The notes under the pieces: generated by a model
What the model saw: only the letters and a program-made list of their open reading frames with translations
Told to the model about the DNA's origin: nothing
Databases searched by the model: none
Program-made: the position numbers and the translations under genes
Shown here: positions 21,669-29,762 of the stretch, piece by piece
Position numbering within the stretch: the first letter of the stretch is position 1
How the letters are laid out: every line of letters begins with the position of its first letter
Assembly (NCBI RefSeq): GCF_910592395.1
Contig: NC_088314.1
Location: 11,968,001-12,032,000, forward strand
Reading direction: 5' to 3'
Origin: Lineus longissimus
Taxonomy: Eukaryota > Nemertea > Pilidiophora > Heteronemertea > Lineidae
DNA: 64,000 bases

Positions 21669-22913
21669 TTACAACTGAGAAGCACCCCCCTTTCCCAGTT
21701 GATTCCCGTTTCCCTGATCGGTCCTATAGTTACCGTTATCGCGCCAATTATTCCTTGCCGTATTGTCTCTTCCTCCCTGCGCCTCATTTTGACTATGTGG
21801 ACAACGGCTGCTAAAATGACCAAATTCATTACATGTCCAGCACTGGATGTCCTTCAACGGTTTCTTAGGCCTACGCATGTTGCCACCAGCCTCATTGCCA
21901 GCGTAACCAGGTTGCGCACCTATTTGAAATGATTCAAGGAGTTTCGTCAGGTTTGTTATATTGCCACTCACTGATGCCAAACCCTCTTCTAGGCCCTTAA
22001 GTCTAGACTCAAATTTCTCCTGGTCTCCTCCTTTTTTACTACTAGCACTTACATGTTTGATTGCGCCCTGACTCTTGTCATTGTTTTGAAATTTCTGACG
22101 GTCATCTCTAGTAGTTGTGGCTTTCAAAGATCTAGGTAATGTCTCAACATTTCCACTTGATGACGTTTCATCAAGGTCCTCAGCCCTCACCATTTTACAG
22201 ACCCCTTTAGGTCTTGGTAGACCACCGTTATTTCTACGCGACTCAATTTTTTGGAAATTTTCCATTTCTAAAGCCACCGTAATGGCTTGTTCAAGCGTGT
22301 CCGGAGCTGCCTGAAAAAGTCTGACTCTCACGTCAGAATCATCTATAGCGTCAACGAAATGTTGCCGCGCCATACGCTCAGTCCACTGTAGGCCTAGACC
22401 TGGATATGCTAAAGAGCAGAGACGTCTTATATCCTGCCCCAATTCATGTAAACTTTCATTTTTGTGGCGTCTTCTATAACGAAGTTCAGCGGTGTATAGC
22501 TCGGTTCGATTGGCTGGGCCAAAGCGTTTCTCCAAAGCCCTAGAGAGTTTCTTGAAATTTGTACGGTCCCGCCTGGGGAGATCTGCCATTACTTGTAAGG
22601 CCGGCCCGCGGAGACACACCCCCATGCCTTGAGCCTTATCTTCATCATCCCATCCATTCAGATCCGAAACCATCTCAAAATGTGCCATGAAATCAACCCA
22701 ACTGGTAGACCCATTATAACATTGAGGAACTACTTCCCGCTTAGTACGACGCACTCGTGCGTGTGGGGCTCTGGCCTGGTCTCCACCAGCCAAGCGAAAA
22801 TTAGGCGAATTATCCCTTGAGGACTCATCCTCTGTGGTGGACGTATCATTACCATCACCTCGCCCATTTCTTCCCTCGTTCATAATAATCACCTCGTGAT
22901 CAGAGTCTGACAT
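21669..22913 (-). CDS. gag: Ty3-B gag
   Basis: An intact frame of 414 residues from ATG 22913. The first 50 residues are acidic and Ser/Asp/Asn-rich. A capsid region follows with CYNGSTSWVDFMAHFE, LRGPALQVMADLP, ALEKRFGP and HELGQDIRRLCSLAYP, typical of the Ty3 capsid. A CCHC zinc knuckle, CWTCNEFGHFSSRCPH, lies near residue 360. The tail is Gly/Asn/Arg-rich. The stop at 21669-21671 is 13 bases past a slippery run, and pol continues in the -1 frame. Confidence 0.95.
   Translation of the reverse strand: MSDSDHEVIIMNEGRNGRGDGNDTSTTEDESSRDNSPNFRLAGGDQARAPHARVRRTKREVVPQCYNGSTSWVDFMAHFEMVSDLNGWDDEDKAQGMGVCLRGPALQVMADLPRRDRTNFKKLSRALEKRFGPANRTELYTAELRYRRRHKNESLHELGQDIRRLCSLAYPGLGLQWTERMARQHFVDAIDDSDVRVRLFQAAPDTLEQAITVALEMENFQKIESRRNNGGLPRPKGVCKMVRAEDLDETSSSGNVETLPRSLKATTTRDDRQKFQNNDKSQGAIKHVSASSKKGGDQEKFESRLKGLEEGLASVSGNITNLTKLLESFQIGAQPGYAGNEAGGNMRRPKKPLKDIQCWTCNEFGHFSSRCPHSQNEAQGGRDNTARNNWRDNGNYRTDQGNGNQLGKGGASQL
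21684..21693 (-). promoter_or_regulatory. -1 frameshift slippery run at the gag/pol junction
   Basis: On the minus strand the run is AAAGGGGGGT. In the gag frame it presents A-AAG-GGG and G-GGG-GGT, both of the X-XXY-YYZ type, 13 bases before the gag stop. Shifting back by one base enters the pol frame, which is open there without a stop. I did not identify the stem-loop or pseudoknot that usually lies just downstream. Confidence 0.6.
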
Positions 22914-23192
22914 TACTAATTAGTCTGATATGCTTCACACTAAACGAATCTAAGGCCTAAACCTTTATCTACGGCTACTTTGATGATTTTAGTCGCACAC
23001 GACTAAATCTAAACAGTAAACTCAGTGAACCAGTACTACTTCCGAACTCTAAAGTTCAGTCATAATAATCACCAACAAAATTGTGTCCGTTGAAGTCTCA
23101 ATAGGTTCACTCATTTTTACTTCAATTTCAAATGATGCGTCTCTTATTTTCATTGATTGAATTGCTCTTTGAGTTTGATATTACAAAATTAT

Positions 23193-23210
23193 CCCACCGC
23201 TGCCACCAGT
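23193..23210 (-). promoter_or_regulatory. Primer binding site of Ty3-B
   Basis: Read on the minus strand, ACTGGTGGCAGCGGTGGG follows directly after the 5' LTR end. The TGGTGGCAGCGG core looks like the 3' end complement of a tRNA, the normal primer site position. I cannot name the tRNA with certainty. Confidence 0.65.
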
Positions 23211-24480
23211 TGTAACTCTCGCTAATTCCGTAGAGGGCGTCGCGACTGTCACTGGATGGCCTTTTAGAGTTTTTGCTGCCACCACCCGTATTAAGGGAAT
23301 TAATAAAATCTCAGCAGTTTCTATATAGAGGCGAGAGAGTTGGGGTTCGTTAAAAGAACACAAAACACTAAACTAAACCACGTGAATAAGAACAAGGGAC
23401 TAAAATATCTTGGTAATTAATATTTCATATTTCATCTCAATTATTTAGACAAGATTCATCATTCATTATATACAAATTCATTTACAAAATGGTACAAATA
23501 CCAAAGGCAATTCTATTCGATTTCTGCTAAAACGACTCGGTAAATCCAAAGAATCTTCTCAAAACCCCCTCAAACTCTGTTCCCGATTTAAATAAACCCA
23601 AACACCGCACAACGCGCTCTCACCGAAACGTACCGAGTCGGACCTCTGTTCCAGACTCCGCGCGCGACGTCATCAACCAGTTTAAATACCCCGCCGACGC
23701 TAAAACCGCACTACCTTGGTGACGTCACGTAAAAATGTACACTTACACACTGAATGTAACACAGAAAGAGAGCCTACTCTTTCACGCCCAAAATACTTGT
23801 ATCATCTGTCAAAAACCCTCGAAATTCTCACCCCAGGTCACAAACTGACATTACAATAAGTATCTAAACACTTCGTCAACCTAATGAAATATATTCAGAT
23901 TACACCAAGAACTATTTTAAACTTCTCACACAGCGCGAGGATCAATGCGCTGAATTTACATCGACGAAATGTCAACATTGAAGATCGTGAACCAGAAACA
24001 AACCTCATATAAATTGGGAAACCGTATTCATTAAATTAAACCAGACCAGAAACAATATCTGAATATGATAAGAATTTAACCCCAAGGGTGAAAATAACTA
24101 AGAAGTACTCAAACCCCTACAATTTTGACCCGAATTTCAGTCAAAAGACAGAATGAACACTCTACCTCATTTCCATAAACAGCGGTGTGAACTGTCAAAT
24201 GTTAAACCCGTAAAAACACAATGAAATTTGTACAAAGGGACAAAAATCATACACACACATATTCTTACCGGTGAAAAGACACAAACCTATAAGTTTCTAT
24301 TAAAATACTTACGTTTTCTGTACGTAAAAATGCAAATATTGACACTGTTCGGAAGTTTCGCAAATCTATGACCATGGCAAAGATCCAAAAGATGAGGTCA
24401 CAGGTCACGTAAATATTCAAATGAGCCATGCGCGTGAAGCACGTGCACAACGTAAATATCAACAGAGGAATTTCGCTACA
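23211..24480 (-). repeat. 5' LTR of Ty3-B
   Basis: Partner of 14057-15326, also 1,270 bp. Gag starts 298 bases downstream on the minus strand. Transcription of the element would start within this LTR, but I could not fix a TATA box or start site. Confidence 0.95.
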
Positions 24481-24483
24481 ACA

Positions 24484-25109
24484 CTTCTTGAAAACGTACA
24501 GGTGTCCACAATGCTAAACCTATTCTCGGAAAACCAAGATGGTGCAGACTGGTGATGTACTCAATATCAGCCAGCGATTAGCGCCAGAATGGTTTAAGTT
24601 ACCGGTGTGTGCGTAAATCTTGTCTCCCGTTGGGTACATTGTGACCTAAGATGAGCTATTTGTGAATAAATGGCTGTCTCGAGGTGAAAAAGCAGCATTT
24701 TTCCTTCAGATATGGACGCTGCCATTTTGCATGCTGGCGTCAGTGATGTCGATTTTGATTGGTGGATGATGCGCGCATGGAAGGGACCATTTGAACAGGA
24801 CATCTGATTGGTTGATAGCGGAGGTGGGAGGTAATTCGTGACGGTAATAATGCAGAGAGATTACTGATGAACTTCTCGGCGAAGAGATTACTTGGAGCTC
24901 TCCAGTTGACGTCATCTCCACAAAGTTGTTATGTATTCCAAAACCACCAAGATATTCGACGTATGACACCCTCAGTGACACTCTTACTTATGATCCACAC
25001 CTACGAAGCCAAAAGTTGCAAGAATTCGACGCATTTCCGAGGACCAATTTTGAAACAAAAATCGCCTCCTATTTAGCGGCCACAACGCGCATTATAGTAT
25101 AGATTCGAT
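24484..25109. other. Low-repeat DNA between Ty3-B and the right inverted-repeat copy
   Basis: About 620 bp inside the large insertion that matches none of the recognised elements here. It is of intermediate GC and contains a TGACGTCATC word near 24908. Short open frames carry no motif. It may be a piece of the inserted unit itself or captured host DNA. Confidence 0.35.
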
Positions 25110-25378
25110 GCAAATGTCATTTAATTAGTTCATACCTACCCAGGTCAGACTACCCGCCCTGCCTGTCCCCACAGCAACGGGACTTACTCTGGCGCTCGAG
25201 TAACAAGTACTGAGTAATGGCGGCTTTCACGAGGCAGGGGCTGTATTGGGGCGCCGCCTAGGTGTAGCTACGTGTAGCTACGTGAACTAACTAATCATTT
25301 TTCTCGGGTGTGTCCGATATAAGAGTACACTTGCAAAAGTCTGACCTGGGTAGGTATGAACTGATAAAATGACATTTC
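25110..25378. repeat. Right inverted-repeat copy, self-contained 269-bp palindromic element
   Basis: Its own ends are inverted repeats: AAATGTCATTT-AT-AGTTCATACC followed by TACCCAGGTCAGACT on the left (25112-25152) and the reverse complement on the right (25339-25378). This is the structure of a miniature inverted-repeat transposable element. Its right part matches, in reverse, the sequence at 7067-7131 and 8798-8863. The right end abuts the broken Ty3-A RT. A GTGTAGCTAC direct duplication lies at about 25261-25282. Confidence 0.85.
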
Positions 25379-26265
25379 CACACGAAATGCAAAAATCAGG
25401 CAAAAACTGATGATAATATTGTATCATACCTCTCCATGACTGCAACTGTGACACATTGGTTGGGGCAGGAGCCTTCCTGATGGCTTCTACAGGACTTTTT
25501 ACAGGTTTTATTCCTTCCCCACTGTATTCCAATCCAAGATTGGACCTCAAAAATGCACATTTTGGCACATTCAAGTGAACATTGTTGTCAGACAACCTCT
25601 CTATGACCATCTCAAGAAAATCAAGATTCTCTTGATCGTTGTCACACCCCATCAGGATATCATCCTGTTTGCAGACACATTTTGGTATTCCCTGAAAAGC
25701 TGATCCATCTTGGCATATCTTTGGAGCGCTTTTAACTTCATATGGTAATTTCAAGTAGTAGTACTACAATCCTTTATAGTCAAAATCTAGAACCAGGTTC
25801 ATCAACACTGAGCTGTGCGTAGGCATGAGACAAATCTAATTTGCTGAAAACCTTTGAACCATCTGGCTGTACATACAAGTCTTGGGTAGTAGGCAATGTA
25901 GTCTGTTCATCTTCAACCAAGGGATTTATGCTCGCTTTGTAGTCTCCACAAATCCTTACACTTTTGTTAGACTTGGGAACTACTGCGATGGGACTAGCCC
26001 ATTCTGATCTGTCAATCTTTTTGATCACACCATTCTTTTCAAGTTGTTCTAACTCAGCTTCAATGGAGTCACGCAGTGCATAGGGCACCATACAGGGTTT
26101 TTGATATACAGGCTGCTGTATCGTGTGGTCAGCTGCGGTGTCAATCTGCATTTTACAAGGTTTACCGTTCAAAAATACAAATTCAAAATACCCCTCTATA
26201 TAGGAGTGACCTGTCTCTGATTTATTGTTTTTGTCTTTGACTTGGTAAATACCCAACAAATCGTC
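25379..26265 (-). pseudogene. Ty3-A protease remnant and reverse transcriptase
   Basis: The minus strand reads a protease piece, KMQIDTAADHTI (about 26160-26120). It then jumps, without the usual 200-300 intervening residues, to RT motifs (AELEQLEKNGVI, SEWASPIAVVPK, RICGDYKASINP, KLDLSHAYAQL) ending at about 25780. After a frame break the RT continues (25754-25395) with QDDILMG where YVDDIL is usual, KCAFLRSNLGLEY, and an SQLQSW...YYHQFLPD segment at the break. This shows an internal deletion, frameshifts and one altered catalytic-box flank. It is the upstream half of the gene whose remainder starts at 7066. Confidence 0.88.
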
Positions 26266-26269
26266 GTCA

Positions 26270-27176
26270 GCAAAATCAGACTCGCCATTTGCCTCGGTGA
26301 CGACTTTGACAGAGTTCTTTTTTCCTATCGCCTTTCCGGTTCGAGTCCTTGTTGTTAGAAGTGGGAGACTTCCTGTTCTCCGGATTGGTTTTACAAAACT
26401 TGCTGAAATGTCCTTTAAGGTTGCACTTGTTACAGACTACATCATTGTGTGGACATTCTGTCGCTACGTGGTTATTGCCACATCGGTGTCACGACATACC
26501 AGTGGTGGAAGGATGCCCACCTCTTTTTTTCCTTCCCAGAAGACTGGACGCATTTCGACTTAGCAAATACTTTGAGTACACTGTCGGTTTTGTTTGGATG
26601 CAGTTCACTTGACTGCTGGGACACCATCTCCATTGCTGATGCAATGCGACAGGCATTATCAAAATTGAGATCTACAGTGTTCAAAAGTTTATTTTGAATT
26701 TTGATGTCCCGGAGTCCACACACGAATCAGTCACGGCGGAGGGCACGATTTAGAAAATCGGCCAAATTGCAATGCACAGTAAGTTTTTTTAACGCATGAA
26801 TGTAGTCATTCACAGATTCCCCCAACTTTTGATCACGTTTCCAGAATTGGTAGCTTTCTGTAATTTCAAGTGGCGGCGGATTAAAGTGGGCTTTCAGGTT
26901 ATCGAAAATATATCGCAATGCTGTGTCAGCAGGCTTAGCTGGAGCGTCCAGATTGGTCAACACATCGTACACTTCTGGCCCAACCTCGCTAAAAAAGATG
27001 GCCTTTTTACGTCGGACAACTTCTTCCCGAGCTGCTACGTCAGCAGGTCCGTCACCTGTCAATTCAACATTGTTGTTCGCCAGAAAGAACATGGACGGTC
27101 TCTCTGTATACGCCTCAAATGTCTCTTTTGAGCTGTCATAACATCCCACTCCACCGATGAAACCAACGCCGGCCAT
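26270..27176 (-). pseudogene. Ty3-A gag with zinc knuckles
   Basis: The minus-strand frame 27176-26727 opens with MAGVGFIGGVGCYDSS and reads a Ty3 capsid with AFFFSEVGPEVYDVL-type helices, FNPPPLEI, YQFWKRDQKLGESVNDY and TVHCNLADFLNRALRRD. The next block (26723-26472) continues CGLRDIKIQNKLL after an in-frame stop. Two CCHC-like knuckles follow at about 26475-26400 (HRCGNNHVATECPH and CNKCNLKGHFSKFC), with a stop at the position of the first Cys of the first knuckle. Confidence 0.85.
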
Positions 27177-27333
27177 GTTGTGTTACACTCTGGGCAGCAC
27201 GATGTGGGACCAGGCAGAATTTAATCGCCTAACATCAACTTACAGGCATGACTATAGTATAGGACGGGAATCTAAAGTTTCTTATAGTTTCTTCCACAAT
27301 CCTCGTTCGCCAGCTGTAGCATATCTATGGCTT
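27177..27333 (-). repeat. Ty3-A leader and LTR remnant
   Basis: About 140 bp of leader end in CTGGCGAACGAGG (minus strand), the expected primer-binding position, directly inside the LTR terminus TGTAGCATATCTATGGCT at 27315-27332. Beyond 27333 the sequence no longer matches the left LTR, so this LTR is truncated or replaced. Confidence 0.55.
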
Positions 27334-28048
27334 CTCTTTTCTGACGTGAAGGAGGAATTTGCCATACTTGCTCTAGGTGTAACTGGTAGTGGTACATGAT
27401 GCTGCTTGTGCTAAGATAGGAGTCTGAAAGAACAAGACAAGAAACATCATATCACAATGGGGTTCAGTAAAATGTAACCTTACACACAACAGGCAGTTTC
27501 ACATGTTTCAGGCCCCTGCAGTCTGTGAAAGGCACCTTGTAGTTCATCCAAATCTACTGCTGCTGCACACTTGTTGACAAAACCCTGCTCAATACTATGC
27601 ATACGAGCTGGTTTCCCCATGGACATCAGAATCAATTAGTCACTTTCGAGGTTTTCTTTAGTTACTCACAAATATCAGTCAAAACGTGGTGAAAAAGAAA
27701 ATGATTTTCCATTGTCATCCCACCCCAATTTGTTTCTACAATGACTAACATGTCAAGCTGCAGGATGCATGAACCCTGCATGTAAGGGATCACTAATAAA
27801 ACTCAATTTTTAAAGCAATTAATCATACCATCCTTAAAAGGTTATGTAGGGGGGGGGTCAAGGCCTTGTTAGCATGGTTTAGGATTGGTTTGGATGTTGA
27901 AATATTAATATTTCCCCGATTTATTCTTATTTGTATTTGTGTTCAGAATAGAGGGAAGGAGGGTTAGCGCATTGTTAGGATTGCTTTGTTGATTTTTTTT
28001 AACAGTACTATGAACTTACATTTACAACAGTAAATTTATATTGACTTC
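27334..28048. other. AT-rich DNA between Ty3-A and the kinase-like gene
   Basis: No coding region supported. It contains a G run (27848-27855), and a CACAATGGGG word at about 27455 that resembles a RAG/Transib-type terminal heptamer but for which I found no partner. It forms the 3' flank of the kinase-like gene. Confidence 0.35.
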
Positions 28049-29045
28049 AATTCTTGAATGACAGTATCCATGGAACTCGGCTGGAGCCAGTGATCAGCGA
28101 TACAGCGTGATGAGATGGTTTTCAACTGTGATCTGAAGTCTCCAGCATTTGCAGTTCTGAACACTTCCTCCCGAATTTTGCCATAGCTGTAAATGTTCGA
28201 CAATAACCTCAGGAATCAAATAGTACCTCTTTTTGGTCTCATCAATTTTATTGTTTGGTATATGCCAGTTGCAGAAAAGGGTCTTTTCCATCCGAGAAAC
28301 TAGACCAAAATCAATTATAATGGGCCGAATATTCTGCAGGTTGGCAAGATCAACAAGTCTATTGTTGCTCTTAAGGTCCGTATGAAGCCACCCCGCTTTG
28401 TGAACTGATTGCAACGCATCGGCAATCTGAAGCACAATAACCTTAAGATAATCATTGGATAGGGTTTGTGGTCTTAATGCATCAGACAGTGTCACAGCCT
28501 GCTGAACAGTTTGACTTCCAATAAATTCAGTCACAACACAGGGGGCTTCTCCGTTTCTGACCAGCATACCAACAGGAAACAAAACACAAGGGTGTGAAAT
28601 AGACTGCAGGACACGGAGCTCTTTCACCGCACAGTCTTCTTTCGTGTTTTGGCGATACTGCTTCACAGCTATGAACAGCTTATCACTTCCGAAGGTCATT
28701 CCAGCAAGGTAAGCTACACCATAAGAGCCTTTCCCCAGGAGCACTTTAGAACTGTCTTCATTTAGGATGTATTCAACGCAATCCTTGTGCAGAATGTTCA
28801 CAGCATGCGATCGATGCATACTTTCTACTTTTTTGTTCACTCGTGCAATTTTAAGAGCAATTCGAAGATTTTCCTTGTGATTGTTGGACACTTCCGATAT
28901 TTGTTTCAAGTTGGCTGCTGTTGCCGACAACGTCTTCACTTTTTCTTTACAGTTTTCTTTTTCATCAAGCGCACCCAATTTCTTCTTTTCTGCACATTCC
29001 TTTGACACTTTATTCCTTGACGCCCGTTTTCGGACATGTTAGACA
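28049..29045 (-). pseudogene. Protein-kinase-like gene with coiled-coil N-terminus
   Basis: The minus frame from about 29040 reads a Lys/Glu-rich helical N-terminus (about 75 residues) and then a kinase domain: Gly-rich loop LGKGSYGVAY, the ATP lysine in IAVKQY, the alphaC Glu in AVKEL, the catalytic loop HTDLKSNN (HRD reads HTD), the DFG motif in IIIDFGLVS, and PEV where APE is expected. A 1-bp shift just after PEV (about 28165) moves the rest of the C-lobe into another frame, which reads IYSYGKI and ends at about 28049. No clean ATG exists in the main frame. An ATG in a neighbouring frame lies near 29038. The active-site residues are present. I do not recognise the subfamily. It is intronless and head to head with the RAG1-like gene, so it may be cargo, a retrocopy or an unrelated neighbour. 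Confidence 0.8.
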
Positions 29046-29762
29046 TGTCAGACATCATAGACTGAAGTGGAAAATAGTTCCTAGAAAACGTAAGTGTGTA
29101 AAGAATGAAGTGGTCCACAGAACATGTGTCCAGCAAACAGTCACATAAGACAGTAACAGAGTAAGACTGAGATATTGGATATCTCCATCGTACACTGAAG
29201 GAGTGTAACAGTGATGCCGACAGAACAATTTGACCTTGAAAAGTAGGTCAAATCAATAAATCAGCGCATATTTAATTTTTTCGGTTTTACAGAATTTTAT
29301 TATCACTGACTGAAGTCAGTGACAACATGGTAAACGAATACTTGTGATCGTCATAAATGGCAAGATGTTTCCTACACATATACTAAATGGGAGTTGCAGC
29401 GGTCGCAGATCTGATGGCGAACTAAACACGATGGTTTCATACTAACAACTGAATCATATCTTTATTCTCCCACAAATGTGGCATAAGCAAGGTATATGTT
29501 ACAGACAACAAAGTCAACTCCGATCGTGGGAAAGTGCTGGTCTCGAGCTACCCATGTTAGCTCCATGATTGGCAACAGATGCAGCTTCTGGGAAGGAAGC
29601 CCTAGGTTATGCAACAATATGTAATATCTGACACTCCCGGCTGAGCGAGAACTAGGTTTGTTTACTTCAAGTAAGCTGGTTGATTGACCTTAAGTTTCCG
29701 GAAATAAGTTCCAGTGAAATTTAGTTGGCATGAGCAATGAGACTTTTCCTTCTTTCTTACAG
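29046..29762. other. Divergent intergenic region between kinase-like and RAG1-like genes
   Basis: About 700 bp. It contains the near-perfect palindrome CACTGACTGAAGTCAGTG (29303-29320) and a GACCTTGAAAAGTAGGTCAA piece (29232-29251) that matches the internal unit of the 1.13-kb repeats at 49880 and 52715. A CACGATG word is at about 29427. It ends in a splice-acceptor-like tract. If both genes were transcribed, their promoters would lie here or upstream of an unseen first exon. None can be placed. Confidence 0.4.
29744..29762 (+). promoter_or_regulatory. Probable 3' splice site before the RAG1-like coding exon
   Basis: A pyrimidine tract ending CTTCTTTCTTACAG is followed at 29763 by AATATGG, where the RAG1-like frame starts. 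This is a good acceptor consensus. It suggests an upstream non-coding or short coding exon that I could not find. Confidence 0.55.

Larger units (their letters stand above)
16621..21694 (-). pseudogene. pol: Ty3-B pol polyprotein with two nonsense codons
   Basis: One minus-strand frame of about 1,690 codons, entered by a -1 shift from gag. Order: aspartic protease (FLIDTGS at about 21537), reverse transcriptase (FCVDYRLVNKK, FSALDAQAGF, LVYLDDV at 20186-20197), RNase H (DTDASLFGIGGVL, FTIRTDHASL), a repeat block (18410-19281), integrase zinc domain (HSSKTAGHFG ... CDICAQRK), integrase core (STDVLGP, SDRGASYES, PQSNSQCERMN) and a chromatin-side C-terminal domain with HYDRLKPYKG. All catalytic residues I can check are present. 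The frame is broken only by TGA at 21331-21333 and TAG at 19705-19707. Both fit single C-to-T changes from Arg and Gln codons. The copy is therefore recently inactivated rather than eroded. Confidence 0.95.
14057..24480 (-). mobile_element. Ty3-B: near-complete young Ty3 retrotransposon
   Basis: Two 1,270-bp LTRs (14057-15326 and 23211-24480) flank an 8-kb interior coded on the minus strand: gag, pol and a third gene with zinc fingers. On the coding strand the LTR begins TGTAGCG and ends GTTACA. A primer-binding-site-like ACTGGTGGCAGCGGTGGGA follows the 5' LTR (23193-23210) and a polypurine tract AGTGGGGGGTAGT precedes the 3' LTR (15327-15339). I counted 11 base differences between the LTRs, about 0.9 percent, so insertion is recent. 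The flanks (AATAC on the left, ACACT on the right) do not give a perfect target duplication. Two nonsense codons in pol make this copy defective. Confidence 0.95.
4545..27333 (-). mobile_element. Ty3-A: old Ty3 retrotransposon split by an 18.3-kb insertion
   Basis: Two half elements of the same type lie on the minus strand. The right half (25379-27333) holds a 5' leader, gag, zinc knuckles, protease remnant and most of the reverse transcriptase. The left half (4545-7066) holds the end of the reverse transcriptase, RNase H, integrase, C-terminal tail, polypurine tract and 3' LTR. The split falls between two neighbouring conserved segments of the RT connection region, so the halves are complementary and do not overlap. 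Both outer edges carry the same LTR terminus, TGTAGCATATCTATGGCT, at 4545 and 27315. I infer one element of about 4.5 kb opened by the insertion at 7067-25378. Frameshifts, stops and an internal protease-RT deletion mark it as long dead. Confidence 0.8.

Noticed and set aside
26330-26350. Second B-box-like word GGTTCGAGTCC
   Set aside because: It lies in the Ty3-A nucleocapsid region in reverse and has no tRNA structure.
27455-27465. CACAATGGGG as the left end of the RAG-type element
   Set aside because: It has the heptamer look, but no inverted partner was found on the right, so I do not annotate it as a terminus.
29303-29320. Palindrome CACTGACTGAAGTCAGTG as a RAG recognition signal
   Set aside because: It starts with CACTG but has no spacer-nonamer arrangement and lies between genes, not at a boundary that I can define.
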